A program made the translations under genes and the position numbers. A stretch of DNA of 41,689 bases from contig JAFWRC010000172.1 in NCBI GenBank assembly GCA_017508825.1, positions 1 to 41,689 on the forward strand, in the 5' to 3' direction. The stretch comes from Lachnospiraceae bacterium. Its GTDB lineage: Bacteria; Bacillota; Clostridia; Lachnospirales; Lachnospiraceae. Of this stretch, positions 8,861 through 17,841 are shown one piece after another. The notes beneath the pieces were generated by a model. The model was not told the origin of the DNA, did no database searches, and saw only the letters and a list, made by a program, of their open reading frames with translations. How positions within the stretch are numbered: the stretch's first letter is position 1; every line of letters starts with the position of its first letter.

Positions 8861-9883
8861 ATGATAAAACGCAATCTACCTTATATTATCTCTTATTTCG
8901 GGGCAGCAGTACTCGTATTTTTAGGTACCATGTTCTACCGTCAGCCCCTTTTGATCGTACTGCTGCTTCTGATGCTGCTCCTGCCGGTCATTTCGATTGC
9001 CGCCACACGCTATGCCTATACGCATCTTAAGCTTGATGTGCAGCTTCCGTCCGGCACGATCCAGCTGCCGCATGATCTGATCGTCAAACTGATCCTGAAC
9101 AATCCCACGATCGTTCCGCTGTTAAACTGTGAAGTTCATTTTCATTATGAGAATATCTACCTTCCGAGCGAAATCAGTCAGACGATCATTCTGCCTGCGG
9201 AAAGCCGCAGAGAAAACACCTATCGACTCCCTTTCCAGACAAAGGCTGCCGGTATGTTTTCTTTTGAGATCAACGGGATCTATGTTACCGATTTTCTGCA
9301 TTTCTACAGTTTTTCGCTTCCTTTTCACTGGAAAGGGACCGTTCCGATCCTTCCGGAAGAGCGGGAGCTGCCGGAGATCCGTCTGACCAAAGCCGCGATC
9401 GAAGCCGAGGACAGCCAGCCGTCGCCCGATGGTGAACTGACCAACGATCTGCTCCAGCTGCGGGAATACCAGCCGGGTGACCGCATGAAGGACATCCACT
9501 GGAAAATGACGGCAAAGACCGATGAACTGATGGTCAAAGAATATGACCGCGCCCGGGATCTGTATTACCTGATCCTGCCGGAACTGGACCGGGAAAGTCT
9601 GCAGGGAACGTTATCCGCCTTTTACAGCCTTGGCTTGCGCCTGCTCAAAGCCAGAGAATTGTTCCGTGTAGCACTGTACCGTCCCTCCAGTCATTCGTTT
9701 GAACTGAAAAAGATCTCCAACGAAGAGGAACTGCTGATCTCACTTTATGAACTGTATCTGATCAAACCGGAGGTCCGCTCTGCTGCATATCACCGCTTTA
9801 CCGAGCAGTTTCCGGATATGTACGGTGTCATCCGTATCGCAGGCGGCAATGTCGTTCCGCCCGCTGTAATTGAAAGCTATTAA
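8861..9883 (+). CDS. DUF58 domain membrane protein
   Basis: A 340-residue protein with two N-terminal membrane helices (about residues 8-25 and 29-48), a beta-rich extracytoplasmic or cytoplasmic middle, and the DUF58 signature at 201-230 (REYQPGDRMKDIHWKMTAK followed by LMVKEYDR). DUF58 proteins often have a vWA-like fold and accompany MoxR ATPases. The molecular function is unknown; the conserved neighbourhood suggests a role at the cell envelope. It sits 18 nt downstream of MoxR and 18 nt upstream of the transglutaminase gene, so all three are probably cotranscribed. Confidence 0.9.
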   Translation: MIKRNLPYIISYFGAAVLVFLGTMFYRQPLLIVLLLLMLLLPVISIAATRYAYTHLKLDVQLPSGTIQLPHDLIVKLILNNPTIVPLLNCEVHFHYENIYLPSEISQTIILPAESRRENTYRLPFQTKAAGMFSFEINGIYVTDFLHFYSFSLPFHWKGTVPILPEERELPEIRLTKAAIEAEDSQPSPDGELTNDLLQLREYQPGDRMKDIHWKMTAKTDELMVKEYDRARDLYYLILPELDRESLQGTLSAFYSLGLRLLKARELFRVALYRPSSHSFELKKISNEEELLISLYELYLIKPEVRSAAYHRFTEQFPDMYGVIRIAGGNVVPPAVIESY

Positions 9884-9901
9884 GATTGGAAATATCACAT
9901 T

Positions 9902-12628
9902 ATGCCAAAGACCATACAACTGAGTACAACTCCGAAAAAAATCAAACTCACTTCCGAACAGAAAAAAGAGAACCGGAAGCGTAATTTCGAGCTGGAACGC
10001 TATGGCGTAACGCTCGGTGACATTACGTCGTCCAAAGAACAGAACCGCTTCTATCTCTGTTTTATCAGGTCCCTTTTGATCTTTATGGTGTGTTTCGGTC
10101 TTCTGGGCGCCATGGCCTCTTCGTTCGACCTGCCGTTTTCCATGCCCATAGTGATCATCGGTCTGTATGGCCTTGCTTTTCTGACTGCTTTTTTATACTA
10201 CAACAAAGTCAGCTTTTATACCGGTTATTTTATTGTATTTGCCGGTTTTATCTTTTTTTCCGTCCGTTTTTACTGGCATATCAACTCCGGTTATCAGGCG
10301 TTTACCAACGAAGTATTCAATAAATACTCCGATTATTTTCATTTACTGGCTACAAGAGAATCGGCGGAAGTGATCCAGAACCGCTATCTGACTGTTACCG
10401 CAGCCATGCTGTTTATGGGATGGTTTTTCTCCATCCTGCTCAACATCTCCATCTCCGGTTATATGAACCTGCCCATGACATTTTTGCTGACCTTCCTGCC
10501 ACTGCAGTTGCCGTTCTATATCGATATCGTTCCGCCGCTTCCCTATCTGGTGCTTTTGATCTCGGTATATATCGCAGTCGCTATGCTGGGACGTTCCGGC
10601 CATTTCGCTCTGCCCTACCGGTACGATAAAACGCAGTTCTTTGACCGGAAACGGCGCAAAAAGGAAACCCGGCATACCTATCTGGCCTCCAGTCAAGGCA
10701 TGCTGTCTGTATCCATTTACAGCGTGATCCTGGCATCTCTGTTCCTTTTGATCACCGGCGCCATCTTTTCATCGGATTTTAACGGAAAATACATCTCCAA
10801 CAAGGTAAAAGATACGACTGACCGTTTTATGAAAGCTGCTGTCCAGAACGGTATCTATTCCCTGTTTGACCGTTACAATGCCAAGGGCGGTCTGGCCCAC
10901 GGACAGCTTGGCGGTATCGGCAATGTCAGCCCGGATTTCGAAACGGACCTCATCGTCCGTCTGGTTCCGTATTCCTCTGATACGATCTACCTGAAAGGCT
11001 ATAACGGTGTCACTTACGATAACAGCACCTTCCGTGACTATGCCTATGTTACGGAAAACGGAGAAACCGTGCAGGAAAACTCTTTTAATCTCCACATGCG
11101 CGATATTCAGGGATATACCCCCCAGCTGGCTTTAAACCGCGACTTTACAACAGACGATCTGTATGATAACAACAACTTCTACGCAAAAATGTGGATCTGC
11201 AACGTAGACGCTGATAAAACCTATAATTATTATCCGTATTTTTCTTTCTATGATAAAGAACCCACCCGTAATTCATCTTTCAATGTTTTCGGATATTATG
11301 ATGATGAGGCGTTTCAAAATGCCAAAACTCTTCTGGATCCCACGGAAACGATCCTGTCCTATGCGGAAGATGGCAACAAAAAAGCGCCGATGTATGAAGT
11401 GCTTTACCTCCCCTACTCCTCTTCCATCAATTATTCACCTAATCCGACTATGACCTGCGCCTATGAAGATTTTGTTTATGATAACTATCTGCAGATCCCG
11501 GAGAAACTGAAACCCGTTCTGGAAGAATTTTGCGAGACAGCAGGTCTGAACCGGGTCAACGAGCTTTCCTCCGTCAGCACAGAGCGTACGGAATATGACC
11601 CGGAACAGGTTTATACCCTTCCCAACAACGAAGCCGAACTGGAGCAGTATAAGAACAATCAGCAGTATCGTTTAGGCGTAGCCGCTACTCTGAAACGTTA
11701 TTTTGCCGCCAACTATGATTATACAATGACCCCCGGAACCACACCGCGTGACCGTGATGTCGTAGACTATTTCTTAAATAACCAAAAACGCGGATATTGT
11801 GCACACTTTGCTTCTTCGGCCACGATGATCCTGCGCAATATGGGAATTCCCACACGGTATTGCGAAGGCTATATGCTTTCTCTTACCGCAGTAATGGATG
11901 GTAAACCGATCAGCACGGATATCGAAAACTGGGCCATCGGAACCGACAGCCTTTCCGAAAGCGGTATTGTGGAGGTCGAGCTTCCGGACGCTGCCGCGCA
12001 TGCCTGGATTGAGATCTATCTCGACGGCTACGGCTGGATCCCCTATGAGATGACGCCTCCGTCTACAGAGGACACTTCTATGAGTTTGGATCTGTATGGT
12101 CTGTTCTCCGGCTTGATGACGCAGACCAGAAGGAATACTGATACTGCCTCTTCCGCGGATGACGGTGCTACACTGGAAGTGGCCGATCAGATCGGTAACA
12201 GCATCTTTGCTGTATTAGGCAGCTTACGTTTCCTCTACCGGCCATTCCTGATCCTGTTAAGTCTTTTGATATTATCTCTGCTCTCGTGGCCGTTTGTGCG
12301 GATCCAGGCAGATCGGATACGTATACAAAAGCTCTGCAAAGCTTCGCAGTATGATGACGCTCTTCTATATCAATACCGCAGACTTCTGCAAACATTTATT
12401 CGTAAGCGTCAGATGGCGGACCAGCACCCCACTCTGCGTGACTTCGACAAGTGGCTTCAAACGCATCAGGAACGCTTTAAAGGCCTGGATGAAGGTGATA
12501 TACGCACGCTTAACGAAAGCCTGCAATACGCGGCATTCGCAAAGCAAAAAATCGCCCCTGATCAATATGAAAATGCAGCACAGGTTCTTAAAAAGCTTGC
12601 CAAAGGAATGCAAAGGAAAAAGAATTAA
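9902..12628 (+). CDS. Membrane transglutaminase-like protein
   Basis: A 908-residue polytopic protein of the TgpA-like type. About six or seven membrane helices occupy residues 45-310, followed by a large extracytoplasmic region with a transglutaminase-like core. The Cys633 of GYCAHFAS and His700 of AHAWIE form two of the three catalytic positions. The third, usually Asp in WxPxDxTP, is Glu716 here (WIPYEMTPP). A final membrane helix at about 775-800 precedes a cytoplasmic C-terminal tail of about 105 residues (DUF4129-like position). Such proteins are expected to act on peptides or proteins at the cell surface, but no substrate is established. It ends the MoxR operon and is followed by a strong terminator. 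Confidence 0.9.
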   Translation: MPKTIQLSTTPKKIKLTSEQKKENRKRNFELERYGVTLGDITSSKEQNRFYLCFIRSLLIFMVCFGLLGAMASSFDLPFSMPIVIIGLYGLAFLTAFLYYNKVSFYTGYFIVFAGFIFFSVRFYWHINSGYQAFTNEVFNKYSDYFHLLATRESAEVIQNRYLTVTAAMLFMGWFFSILLNISISGYMNLPMTFLLTFLPLQLPFYIDIVPPLPYLVLLISVYIAVAMLGRSGHFALPYRYDKTQFFDRKRRKKETRHTYLASSQGMLSVSIYSVILASLFLLITGAIFSSDFNGKYISNKVKDTTDRFMKAAVQNGIYSLFDRYNAKGGLAHGQLGGIGNVSPDFETDLIVRLVPYSSDTIYLKGYNGVTYDNSTFRDYAYVTENGETVQENSFNLHMRDIQGYTPQLALNRDFTTDDLYDNNNFYAKMWICNVDADKTYNYYPYFSFYDKEPTRNSSFNVFGYYDDEAFQNAKTLLDPTETILSYAEDGNKKAPMYEVLYLPYSSSINYSPNPTMTCAYEDFVYDNYLQIPEKLKPVLEEFCETAGLNRVNELSSVSTERTEYDPEQVYTLPNNEAELEQYKNNQQYRLGVAATLKRYFAANYDYTMTPGTTPRDRDVVDYFLNNQKRGYCAHFASSATMILRNMGIPTRYCEGYMLSLTAVMDGKPISTDIENWAIGTDSLSESGIVEVELPDAAAHAWIEIYLDGYGWIPYEMTPPSTEDTSMSLDLYGLFSGLMTQTRRNTDTASSADDGATLEVADQIGNSIFAVLGSLRFLYRPFLILLSLLILSLLSWPFVRIQADRIRIQKLCKASQYDDALLYQYRRLLQTFIRKRQMADQHPTLRDFDKWLQTHQERFKGLDEGDIRTLNESLQYAAFAKQKIAPDQYENAAQVLKKLAKGMQRKKN

Positions 12629-12637
12629 TAATGAGCA

Positions 12638-12677
12638 GAGCGTCTCCGCAATGATCAGCGGAGACGCTCTTCTTTTT
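12638..12677 (+). terminator. Rho-independent terminator of the moxR operon
   Basis: A perfect 12-bp stem with arms GAGCGTCTCCGC and GCGGAGACGCTC and an 8-nt loop is followed by TTCTTTTT. Confidence 0.9.
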
Positions 12678-12700
12678 CACCTGAATATAATTCTGAGATA

Positions 12701-12734
12701 AAACAAAAAGGATTTCGATCTCTCGAAATCCTTT
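12701..12734 (-). terminator. Rho-independent terminator after tRNA-Leu(CAG)
   Basis: On the minus strand a perfect stem AAAGGATTTCGA/TCGAAATCCTTT with a 4-nt loop is followed by TTGTTTT. It begins directly after the tRNA 3' end. Confidence 0.9.
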
Positions 12735-12735
12735 C

Positions 12736-12819
12736 TGCAGGAAGGGGGACTTGAACCCCCATGAAATTGCTTTCACACGGACCTGAACCGTGCGCGTCTG
12801 CCAATTCCGCCATTCCTGC
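12736..12819 (-). tRNA. tRNA-Leu(CAG)
   Basis: An 84-nt type II tRNA with acceptor GCAGGAA/TTCCTGC and a long variable arm. The anticodon stem CACGG/CCGTG encloses loop TTCAGGT, giving anticodon CAG (codon CUG). The T arm is GGGGGTTCAAGTCCCCC. CCA is not encoded. It has its own promoter and terminator. Confidence 0.97.
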
Positions 12820-12851
12820 GTTTTGTTTTGCGTTTCCCGCGCAACAAGGAT

Positions 12852-12880
12852 ATATTACTACATAGTACGTTTCTTGTCAA
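12852..12880 (-). promoter_or_regulatory. Sigma-A promoter of tRNA-Leu(CAG)
   Basis: On the minus strand TTGACA and TAATAT are separated by 17 bp, ending about 32 nt before the tRNA 5' end. Confidence 0.85.
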
Positions 12881-12925
12881 CAACTTTTTCAAATATTTTT
12901 TTTCTTTTTTTCGATCATTTTTTAT

Positions 12926-12954
12926 TTGACATTTTTCGTTCTATTTGATAAAAT
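12926..12954 (+). promoter_or_regulatory. Sigma-A promoter of tRNA-Leu(AAG)
   Basis: TTGACA and TAAAAT are separated by 17 bp, with the -10 ending 11 nt before the tRNA 5' end. It is back to back with the promoter of tRNA-Leu(CAG). Confidence 0.85.
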
Positions 12955-12965
12955 ATCAATGTTGC

Positions 12966-13049
12966 GCGGAGGTGTCGGAACTGGCAGACGAGCAAGACTA
13001 AGGATCTTGTGGGAGCAATCTCGTGTGGGTTCAAGTCCCATTCTCCGCA
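12966..13049 (+). tRNA. tRNA-Leu(AAG)
   Basis: An 84-nt type II tRNA with acceptor GCGGAGG/TCTCCGC (one G-U pair) and a long variable arm. The anticodon stem CAAGA/TCTTG encloses loop CTAAGGA, giving anticodon AAG. A34 would need TadA-type deamination to inosine to read both CUU and CUC. Most bacteria carry a GAG version instead. Confidence 0.95.
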
Positions 13050-13055
13050 GCACCC

Positions 13056-13083
13056 AACCGGAAGTTTACTTCCGGTTTTTTTA
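13056..13083 (+). terminator. Rho-independent terminator after tRNA-Leu(AAG)
   Basis: The stem AACCGGAAG/CTTCCGGTT with a 4-nt loop is followed by a run of T's. Confidence 0.9.
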
Positions 13084-13152
13084 TTGCCTATTCGATCCCC
13101 CATTATAAAAAGCATTCTGCTTGCAAAACATTCGCTTCGATGAAAATAAGCC

Positions 13153-13185
13153 AAAAAAAGAGTCCCGCGAACGGAACTCTTTTTG
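13153..13185 (-). terminator. Rho-independent terminator of rny
   Basis: On the minus strand the arms AAAAAGAGT and ACTCTTTTT (inner CCG/CGG) are followed by more T's. It lies about 25 nt past the rny stop codon. The A tract upstream means it could also slow plus-strand transcription. Confidence 0.85.
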
Positions 13186-13208
13186 AATTGAATTTTTGTT
13201 AGTTTTGA

Positions 13209-14765
13209 TTATTTTGCATAATCTACAACTCGGGATTCTCTGATCACGTTGACCTTGATCATACCGGGATACTGCATCTCATCTTCTACTTTCTTTGAGA
13301 TATCCCTTGCCAGGATCACCATGTCATCATCCGATACCTGCTCAGGAACTACCATTACCCGAACCTCTCTACCGGCCTGAATTGCAAAAGATCTGTCTAC
13401 ACCCTTGAAAGAATTTGTGATTTCCTCTAACTGGCTCAGTCTGTTCGTATACGTACCAAGCGTCTCACGACGTGCGCCCGGTCTTGCTGCCGAGATCGCA
13501 TCCGCTGCCTGTACTAAACAGGCTACCAGAGACTGCGGTTCTACATCACCGTGGTGTGCTTCTACCGCATTCACAACTACTGCAGATTCTTTGTACTTTT
13601 TGCAGAGTTCCGTACCTAACTGAACATGGGAGCCTTCCATATCGTGGTCGATCGCCTTACCAATATCGTGCAGAAGTCCGGCACGTTTTGCAAGACGAGC
13701 ATCCAATCCCAATTCCGCCGCCAGAAGTCCTGCCAGCTGGGACACCTCGATCGAATGGGTTAAAGCGTTCTGTCCGAAACTTGTACGGAATTTCAGTCGT
13801 CCGATCAGTTTGACCAATTCCGGATGAAGGCCGTGTACACCGCATTCCAACAATGCCGCTTCGCCCTCTTCCTTCATAATGCTTTCCACTTCCTTGCGTG
13901 CCTTATCCACCATTTCCTCGATACGGGCCGGATGGATACGACCGTCAACGATCAGTCTTTCCAATGCAATCTTGGCAACTTCACGTCTGACCGGATCAAA
14001 TGCGGAAAGTACGACTGCTTCCGGCGTATCATCAACGATCAGTTCCACACCGGTCATTGTTTCCAATGTACGGATGTTTCGCCCTTCACGGCCGATGATC
14101 CTGCCCTTCATCTCATCGCTGGGCAGCTGTACCACCGAGATCGTTGTTTCGGAGACGTGATCTGCAGCGCATCTTTGGATGGCTGTTACCACATACTCCT
14201 TCGCCTTCTTGTCCGCTTCTTCCTTCGCACGAAGCTCAGCTTCCTTGATCTTCATTGCTGCTTCATGCTTTACTTCTTCTTCAACGGTTTTCAACAAAAA
14301 TTCTTTTGCCTGGTCGGAGGATAAACCAGAGATTCGTTCCAGTTCCTGTACACGCTGTACACTGAGTTTCTCCACCTCATCACGTTTCTGATTGAGATTG
14401 GCTTCTCTCTGTGTCAGGCTCTGCTCTCTTCTTTCGATTGCTTCCGTCTTCTTATCGATGTTCTCTTCCTTCTGCTGGATTCGGCGTTCGGAACGGCTTA
14501 TCTCATTTCTGCGTTCCTTGAGTTCCCGATCAAGTTCATTCTTGGCCTTAATGGTCTCTTCCTTCACTTCGATCAGGCTCTCCCGCTTCTTCTCTTCTGC
14601 ATCTTTCAGGGCATCATCAATGATCTTTCTTGCCTTCTCCTCTGCGTTGCCGATCTTGGTCTCTTCTTCCTGTCTATACTTCTGTACAGCAAGTTTTGAC
14701 ACAACCGGTACCGCAATAATGAGCGTGACAACGACTGCAATCACCGCACCTATCACATATGGCAT
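13209..14765 (-). CDS. rny: Ribonuclease Y
   Basis: Membrane-anchored endoribonuclease that starts mRNA decay in many Firmicutes. The 518 residues show the standard order: one N-terminal membrane helix (about 3-24), a long Glu/Lys-rich coiled coil (about 28-195), a KH RNA-binding domain ([11 protein letters not shown] near 218), and an HD domain with [12 protein letters not shown] near 367. The start has a strong AAGGAGGTG site and is preceded by its own consensus promoter, which overlaps the end of recX. It is followed by a terminator, so rny is probably monocistronic from that promoter. Confidence 0.97.
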   Translation of the reverse strand: MPYVIGAVIAVVVTLIIAVPVVSKLAVQKYRQEEETKIGNAEEKARKIIDDALKDAEEKKRESLIEVKEETIKAKNELDRELKERRNEISRSERRIQQKEENIDKKTEAIERREQSLTQREANLNQKRDEVEKLSVQRVQELERISGLSSDQAKEFLLKTVEEEVKHEAAMKIKEAELRAKEEADKKAKEYVVTAIQRCAADHVSETTISVVQLPSDEMKGRIIGREGRNIRTLETMTGVELIVDDTPEAVVLSAFDPVRREVAKIALERLIVDGRIHPARIEEMVDKARKEVESIMKEEGEAALLECGVHGLHPELVKLIGRLKFRTSFGQNALTHSIEVSQLAGLLAAELGLDARLAKRAGLLHDIGKAIDHDMEGSHVQLGTELCKKYKESAVVVNAVEAHHGDVEPQSLVACLVQAADAISAARPGARRETLGTYTNRLSQLEEITNSFKGVDRSFAIQAGREVRVMVVPEQVSDDDMVILARDISKKVEDEMQYPGMIKVNVIRESRVVDYAK

Positions 14766-14841
14766 GATACAGGAGCACCTCCTTAAAAATATTTAGTTTT
14801 CATTGTGCAAACAAATAACTTAATGTTATCACAATATATCC

Positions 14842-14870
14842 ATTATAGATTTTTTGTAAACTTATGTCAA
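14842..14870 (-). promoter_or_regulatory. Sigma-A promoter of rny overlapping the recX stop
   Basis: On the minus strand TTGACA and TATAAT are separated by 17 bp, a perfect consensus pair. The -35 overlaps the last codons and stop of recX. Confidence 0.88.
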
Positions 14871-15518
14871 GCTATACTCATCAAGGATTTGCCCGTCTTT
14901 GTATTCCCGAAAAACCGCCATGATATCCGAAGACGAATAGCCCCTGCGGATCAGAAATGCATAGTGTCTGTCTTTCTCCTTACGATCAGTGCATGCCGGA
15001 TCAAAATGTCTCTTTTCGAGAAGCCGCCGGATCTGCATCTGTTCCAGGTTTTCCGCGGATGCCTCCTGCTGTCTGCGTCCTTCCCCGATCGCATCATCTA
15101 CGGTTTCACGGTCGATCCCGCGCCGAAGCAGCTCCTGCCGGATCTTTCCCAGGCTTTTTCTATCCCGATAGCATTCAACATACCTTTCAGCATAGTTTGC
15201 ATCGTTAATGTATCCGTATGCGGATACTTCAGATAATGCTCCTTCCGTGATCTCATCCGGATACTGTCCCTGCCGCAGTTTCTCTTTCAGTTCGTGATAC
15301 GTATAGTCTCTGGATTGCAATAAGAACAGAATACGGTTCACCGCTCTTTTTTGAAGCGTTTCACTATAGATCTGCTGTCTGCACTCTTCAGTAAGCTCTT
15401 CTCCCTCATGCAGGTCATAACGGGCGAGGTCGCCCTTGTATAAAACAAATGCGACCTCGCCATCAAGATACACTTCATATCGTCCCTTGCCGAGACGTTT
15501 TAACCCTGTTATGATCAT
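14862..15518 (-). CDS. recX: Regulatory protein RecX
   Basis: RecX binds RecA filaments and modulates recombination activity in the cytoplasm. The 218 residues form the all-helical repeat protein expected: LLQSRDYTYHELKEKL in the first repeat, GYINDANYAERYVE in the second, and LGKIRQELLRRGI typical of the family. The C-terminal repeat ends RRGYSSSDIMAVFRE. The ATG at 15518 overlaps the recA stop (TGATG); a GTG one codon earlier is the alternative. Position directly after recA, in one transcript under LexA control, supports the call. Confidence 0.92.
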   Translation of the reverse strand: MIITGLKRLGKGRYEVYLDGEVAFVLYKGDLARYDLHEGEELTEECRQQIYSETLQKRAVNRILFLLQSRDYTYHELKEKLRQGQYPDEITEGALSEVSAYGYINDANYAERYVECYRDRKSLGKIRQELLRRGIDRETVDDAIGEGRRQQEASAENLEQMQIRRLLEKRHFDPACTDRKEKDRHYAFLIRRGYSSSDIMAVFREYKDGQILDEYSLT

Positions 15519-16594
15519 CACTCTTCATCTTCCGCATCATCAGCCTTCTTACGGCCCTTCTGCGCCTTTACAGGCTTCAGATCGATCTCCGACGGAGTGC
15601 CTCCGATGTTATAATGCTCACGAACCTTCTTATCGATCTCAGCGCATACATCCGGATGCTCCTTCAGATAGATCTTTGCATTCTCGCGTCCCTGACCGAT
15701 CTTATTGCCGTTGTATGCATACCATGCGCCGCTCTTGTTTACTACGTCCACATCCGCTGCCAGATCCAGAAGATCGCCTTCGTAGGAGATGCCTTCGCCG
15801 AACATGATATCGAATTCTGCCTCCTTAAACGGCGGCGCCACTTTATTCTTAACGATCTTTGCTCTCGTACGGTTACCGATAAACTCTCCCCCATTCTTAA
15901 GCTGTTCCACTCTGCGGATCTCCATACGTACGGATGCATAATATTTCAGAGCGTTACCACCGGTGGTCACCTGGGGATTGCCGTAAAATACACCGACTTT
16001 TTCACGCAGCTGGTTGATAAATACAACCGTGCAGTTGGACTTGCTGATAGCGCCTGCCAGCTTACGCAGAGCCTGCGACATCAGTCTTGCCTGAAGACCT
16101 ACGTGGGAATCGCCCATATCGCCGTCCAGTTCTGCCTTCGGTGTCAGCGCTGCTACCGAGTCGATGACTACGATATCCATTGCGCCGGAACGTACCATCG
16201 TTTCCGCGATCTCCAGCCCCTGCTCACCGTAATCCGGCTGGTTGATATACAGGTTGTCCACATCCACACCGATATTTGCCGCATAGACCGGATCCAGTGC
16301 ATGCTCAGCGTCGATAAAACCGGCAATGCCGCCACGCTTCTGTACCTCTGCGATCATATGCAGGGTAACCGTAGTCTTACCGGAAGATTCCGGACCATAG
16401 ATCTCGATCACACGTCCCTTGGGAATGCCGCCCAGACCAAGAGCGATATCCAAACTTAAAGATCCGGTAGGGATCGTTTCTACATTTAACCGGGATGCCG
16501 GATCGCCAAGCTTCATCACCGCGCCTTTACCAAACTGACGCTCCACCTGCACCATGGCAGCTTCCAATGCTTTTAACTTTTCTTCTCTTTCCAT
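15518..16594 (-). CDS. recA: Recombinase RecA
   Basis: ATP-dependent DNA strand-exchange protein and coprotease for LexA. The 358 residues include the N-terminal helix, Walker [10 protein letters not shown], the segment [10 protein letters not shown], Walker [10 protein letters not shown], the loop region near the MSQALRKL helix and [12 protein letters not shown] Lys/Asp-rich C-terminal tail is present. The start at 16594 ([10 protein letters not shown]) is chosen over the upstream start of the open frame because AAGGAGA lies before it and the length then fits the family. The upstream promoter carries two LexA-type boxes. Confidence 0.98.
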   Translation of the reverse strand: MEREEKLKALEAAMVQVERQFGKGAVMKLGDPASRLNVETIPTGSLSLDIALGLGGIPKGRVIEIYGPESSGKTTVTLHMIAEVQKRGGIAGFIDAEHALDPVYAANIGVDVDNLYINQPDYGEQGLEIAETMVRSGAMDIVVIDSVAALTPKAELDGDMGDSHVGLQARLMSQALRKLAGAISKSNCTVVFINQLREKVGVFYGNPQVTTGGNALKYYASVRMEIRRVEQLKNGGEFIGNRTRAKIVKNKVAPPFKEAEFDIMFGEGISYEGDLLDLAADVDVVNKSGAWYAYNGNKIGQGRENAKIYLKEHPDVCAEIDKKVREHYNIGGTPSEIDLKPVKAQKGRKKADDAEDEE

Positions 16595-16657
16595 AATCTG
16601 ATCTTTCTCCTTATTCTGAGATTCTTTTTCTGAAATACTTTTCTGAAGTCGGCATCC

Positions 16658-16671
16658 CGAACATCCGTTCA
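16658..16671. promoter_or_regulatory. LexA (SOS) box downstream of the recA -10
   Basis: CGAACATCCGTTCA closely matches the Firmicutes LexA/DinR box (CGAAC-N4-GTTC). It lies just downstream of the recA -10, covering the start of the transcript. Confidence 0.8.
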
Positions 16672-16678
16672 ATTAATC

Positions 16679-16707
16679 ACTATAAAACATTTGTTCGGAT
16701 TTGTCAA
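16679..16707 (-). promoter_or_regulatory. recA promoter
   Basis: On the minus strand TTGACA and TATAGT are separated by 17 bp. The second LexA box lies in the spacer, so bound LexA would block RNA polymerase. Confidence 0.88.
16684..16697. promoter_or_regulatory. LexA (SOS) box in the recA promoter spacer
   Basis: On the minus strand CGAACAAATGTTTT matches the Firmicutes LexA box (CGAAC, purine-rich centre, GTT). It lies between the -35 and -10 of recA. Confidence 0.8.
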
Positions 16708-16892
16708 CTGCTTTACATAAATATTTTTATCAATTTATCTGTCCAATAAATTACACAATATCACCCCTTCCACAAAATCAATCATCAAAATCACGAAAAC
16801 CGCTTTGGTGAATCTCGAAGACGATATGTCTTCTCGTCGGACCGCATCCCCTGCAGTCACAGAAGGAAATAATTCTTCCCAAGACAGATAGA
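16708..16892. other. Non-coding spacer between recA and the neuB-like gene
   Basis: This AT-rich stretch lies between the recA promoter and the terminator of the neuB operon. I see only a small stem (GAAGAC/GTCTTC near 16817-16833) and no supported gene, promoter or known RNA motif. Confidence 0.5.
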
Positions 16893-16934
16893 AAAATAAC
16901 ATAAAACTGTCCGGATGTCAATCACCCGGACAGT
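16893..16934 (-). terminator. Rho-independent terminator of the yicC-neuB operon
   Basis: On the minus strand the stem ACTGTCCGG/CCGGACAGT with an 11-nt loop is followed by TTTATGTTATTTTT. It begins 26 nt past the neuB-like stop codon. Confidence 0.9.
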
Positions 16935-16959
16935 AAATATTCACGTATCAGTATTCGTA

Positions 16960-17841
16960 TCAGTTTCCTTTGAGCTTTTCCCTTACTTTTCGTTCGTTTT
17001 CGTCAAGTGTCTTCTCCCCGCTTCCGATCATTTTGCGGATATCCAGACAGCGGCGGTACAGCATATACATCGCATTGATCTCCAGGCTGGCCTTCTGGTC
17101 CGTCCCCCACAGATCATGGGACAAAGTCACGTGCCGCTCGATCACCCTGGCTCCCAGGGTTGCCGCCACCACACTGGGCTCCAGATTCTGCTCGTGTCCG
17201 CTGTAACCGACCACGCAGTGATAACGCTCTTTCAGCGTCTGCATATAGGCAAGATTCAGCGAATCCACCGGCGCCGGATAGGTCGAATTGGTATGCAGCA
17301 GAATGTAATCGCCATTGCTATAGTCCTCCAGCAGGGAAACCGCTTTATCCAGCTCTTCCTGTGTACACATACCGTCCGACATGATCAGCGGAATGCCGGT
17401 CTGTGCCGCTTTCTTCAACAGTTCCGGATTACCGTTGCCCGCAGAGGCTATCTTGATAAACGGCAGGTCATACTGCAGCAGAAACTCCAGGCTCGGGATA
17501 TCCCACGGTGATGCCGTCCATGCCAGCGGTTTTTCCTTACAGTACCGGTCGATCACGTCATACTCCGGTTTTTCAAATTCGATATGTTTCTTATAATCCA
17601 GATACGTCATCTGCCCCCACGGCGTATCACGCATCACGTTTTTTTGCGCTTCCGGCACCGCAATGTCCGGCGTGCGCTTCTGAAACTTTACACAGTTCCA
17701 TCCGCAGGCAAATGCCGCATCCATCAGTTTCTTTGCGATCTGCATATCCCCATTGTGATTGATGCCGATCTCCGCGATAAAATACGGTACCTCATTATTT
17801 CCTACTTCAAAATCACCCAGCTTTACGATCTGATTTGCCAT
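16960..17841 (-). CDS. NeuB-family nonulosonate synthase without SAF domain
   Basis: Member of the N-acetylneuraminate synthase (NeuB) family, which condenses phosphoenolpyruvate with an amino sugar to make nine-carbon acidic sugars. The 293 residues contain the TIM-barrel domain: FIAEIGINHNGD near the start, CVKFQKRTPD, KIASAGNGN, VVGYSGHE, and the metal-binding His in IERHVTL followed by GTDQKASLE. The usual C-terminal SAF (antifreeze-like) domain is absent. The start at 17841 has GGGAG upstream and gives a 29-nt overlap with the glycosyltransferase gene. No neuA (CMP-activating) or neuC gene is nearby, so the exact product is uncertain. It is the last gene of the operon. Confidence 0.85.
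   Translation of the reverse strand: MANQIVKLGDFEVGNNEVPYFIAEIGINHNGDMQIAKKLMDAAFACGWNCVKFQKRTPDIAVPEAQKNVMRDTPWGQMTYLDYKKHIEFEKPEYDVIDRYCKEKPLAWTASPWDIPSLEFLLQYDLPFIKIASAGNGNPELLKKAAQTGIPLIMSDGMCTQEELDKAVSLLEDYSNGDYILLHTNSTYPAPVDSLNLAYMQTLKERYHCVVGYSGHEQNLEPSVVAATLGARVIERHVTLSHDLWGTDQKASLEINAMYMLYRRCLDIRKMIGSGEKTLDENERKVREKLKGN

Noticed and set aside
12915-13154. Minus-strand reading frame over tRNA-Leu(AAG)
   Set aside because: It overlaps the tRNA, its promoter and its terminator; the sequence resembles the false proteins often predicted over tRNAs.
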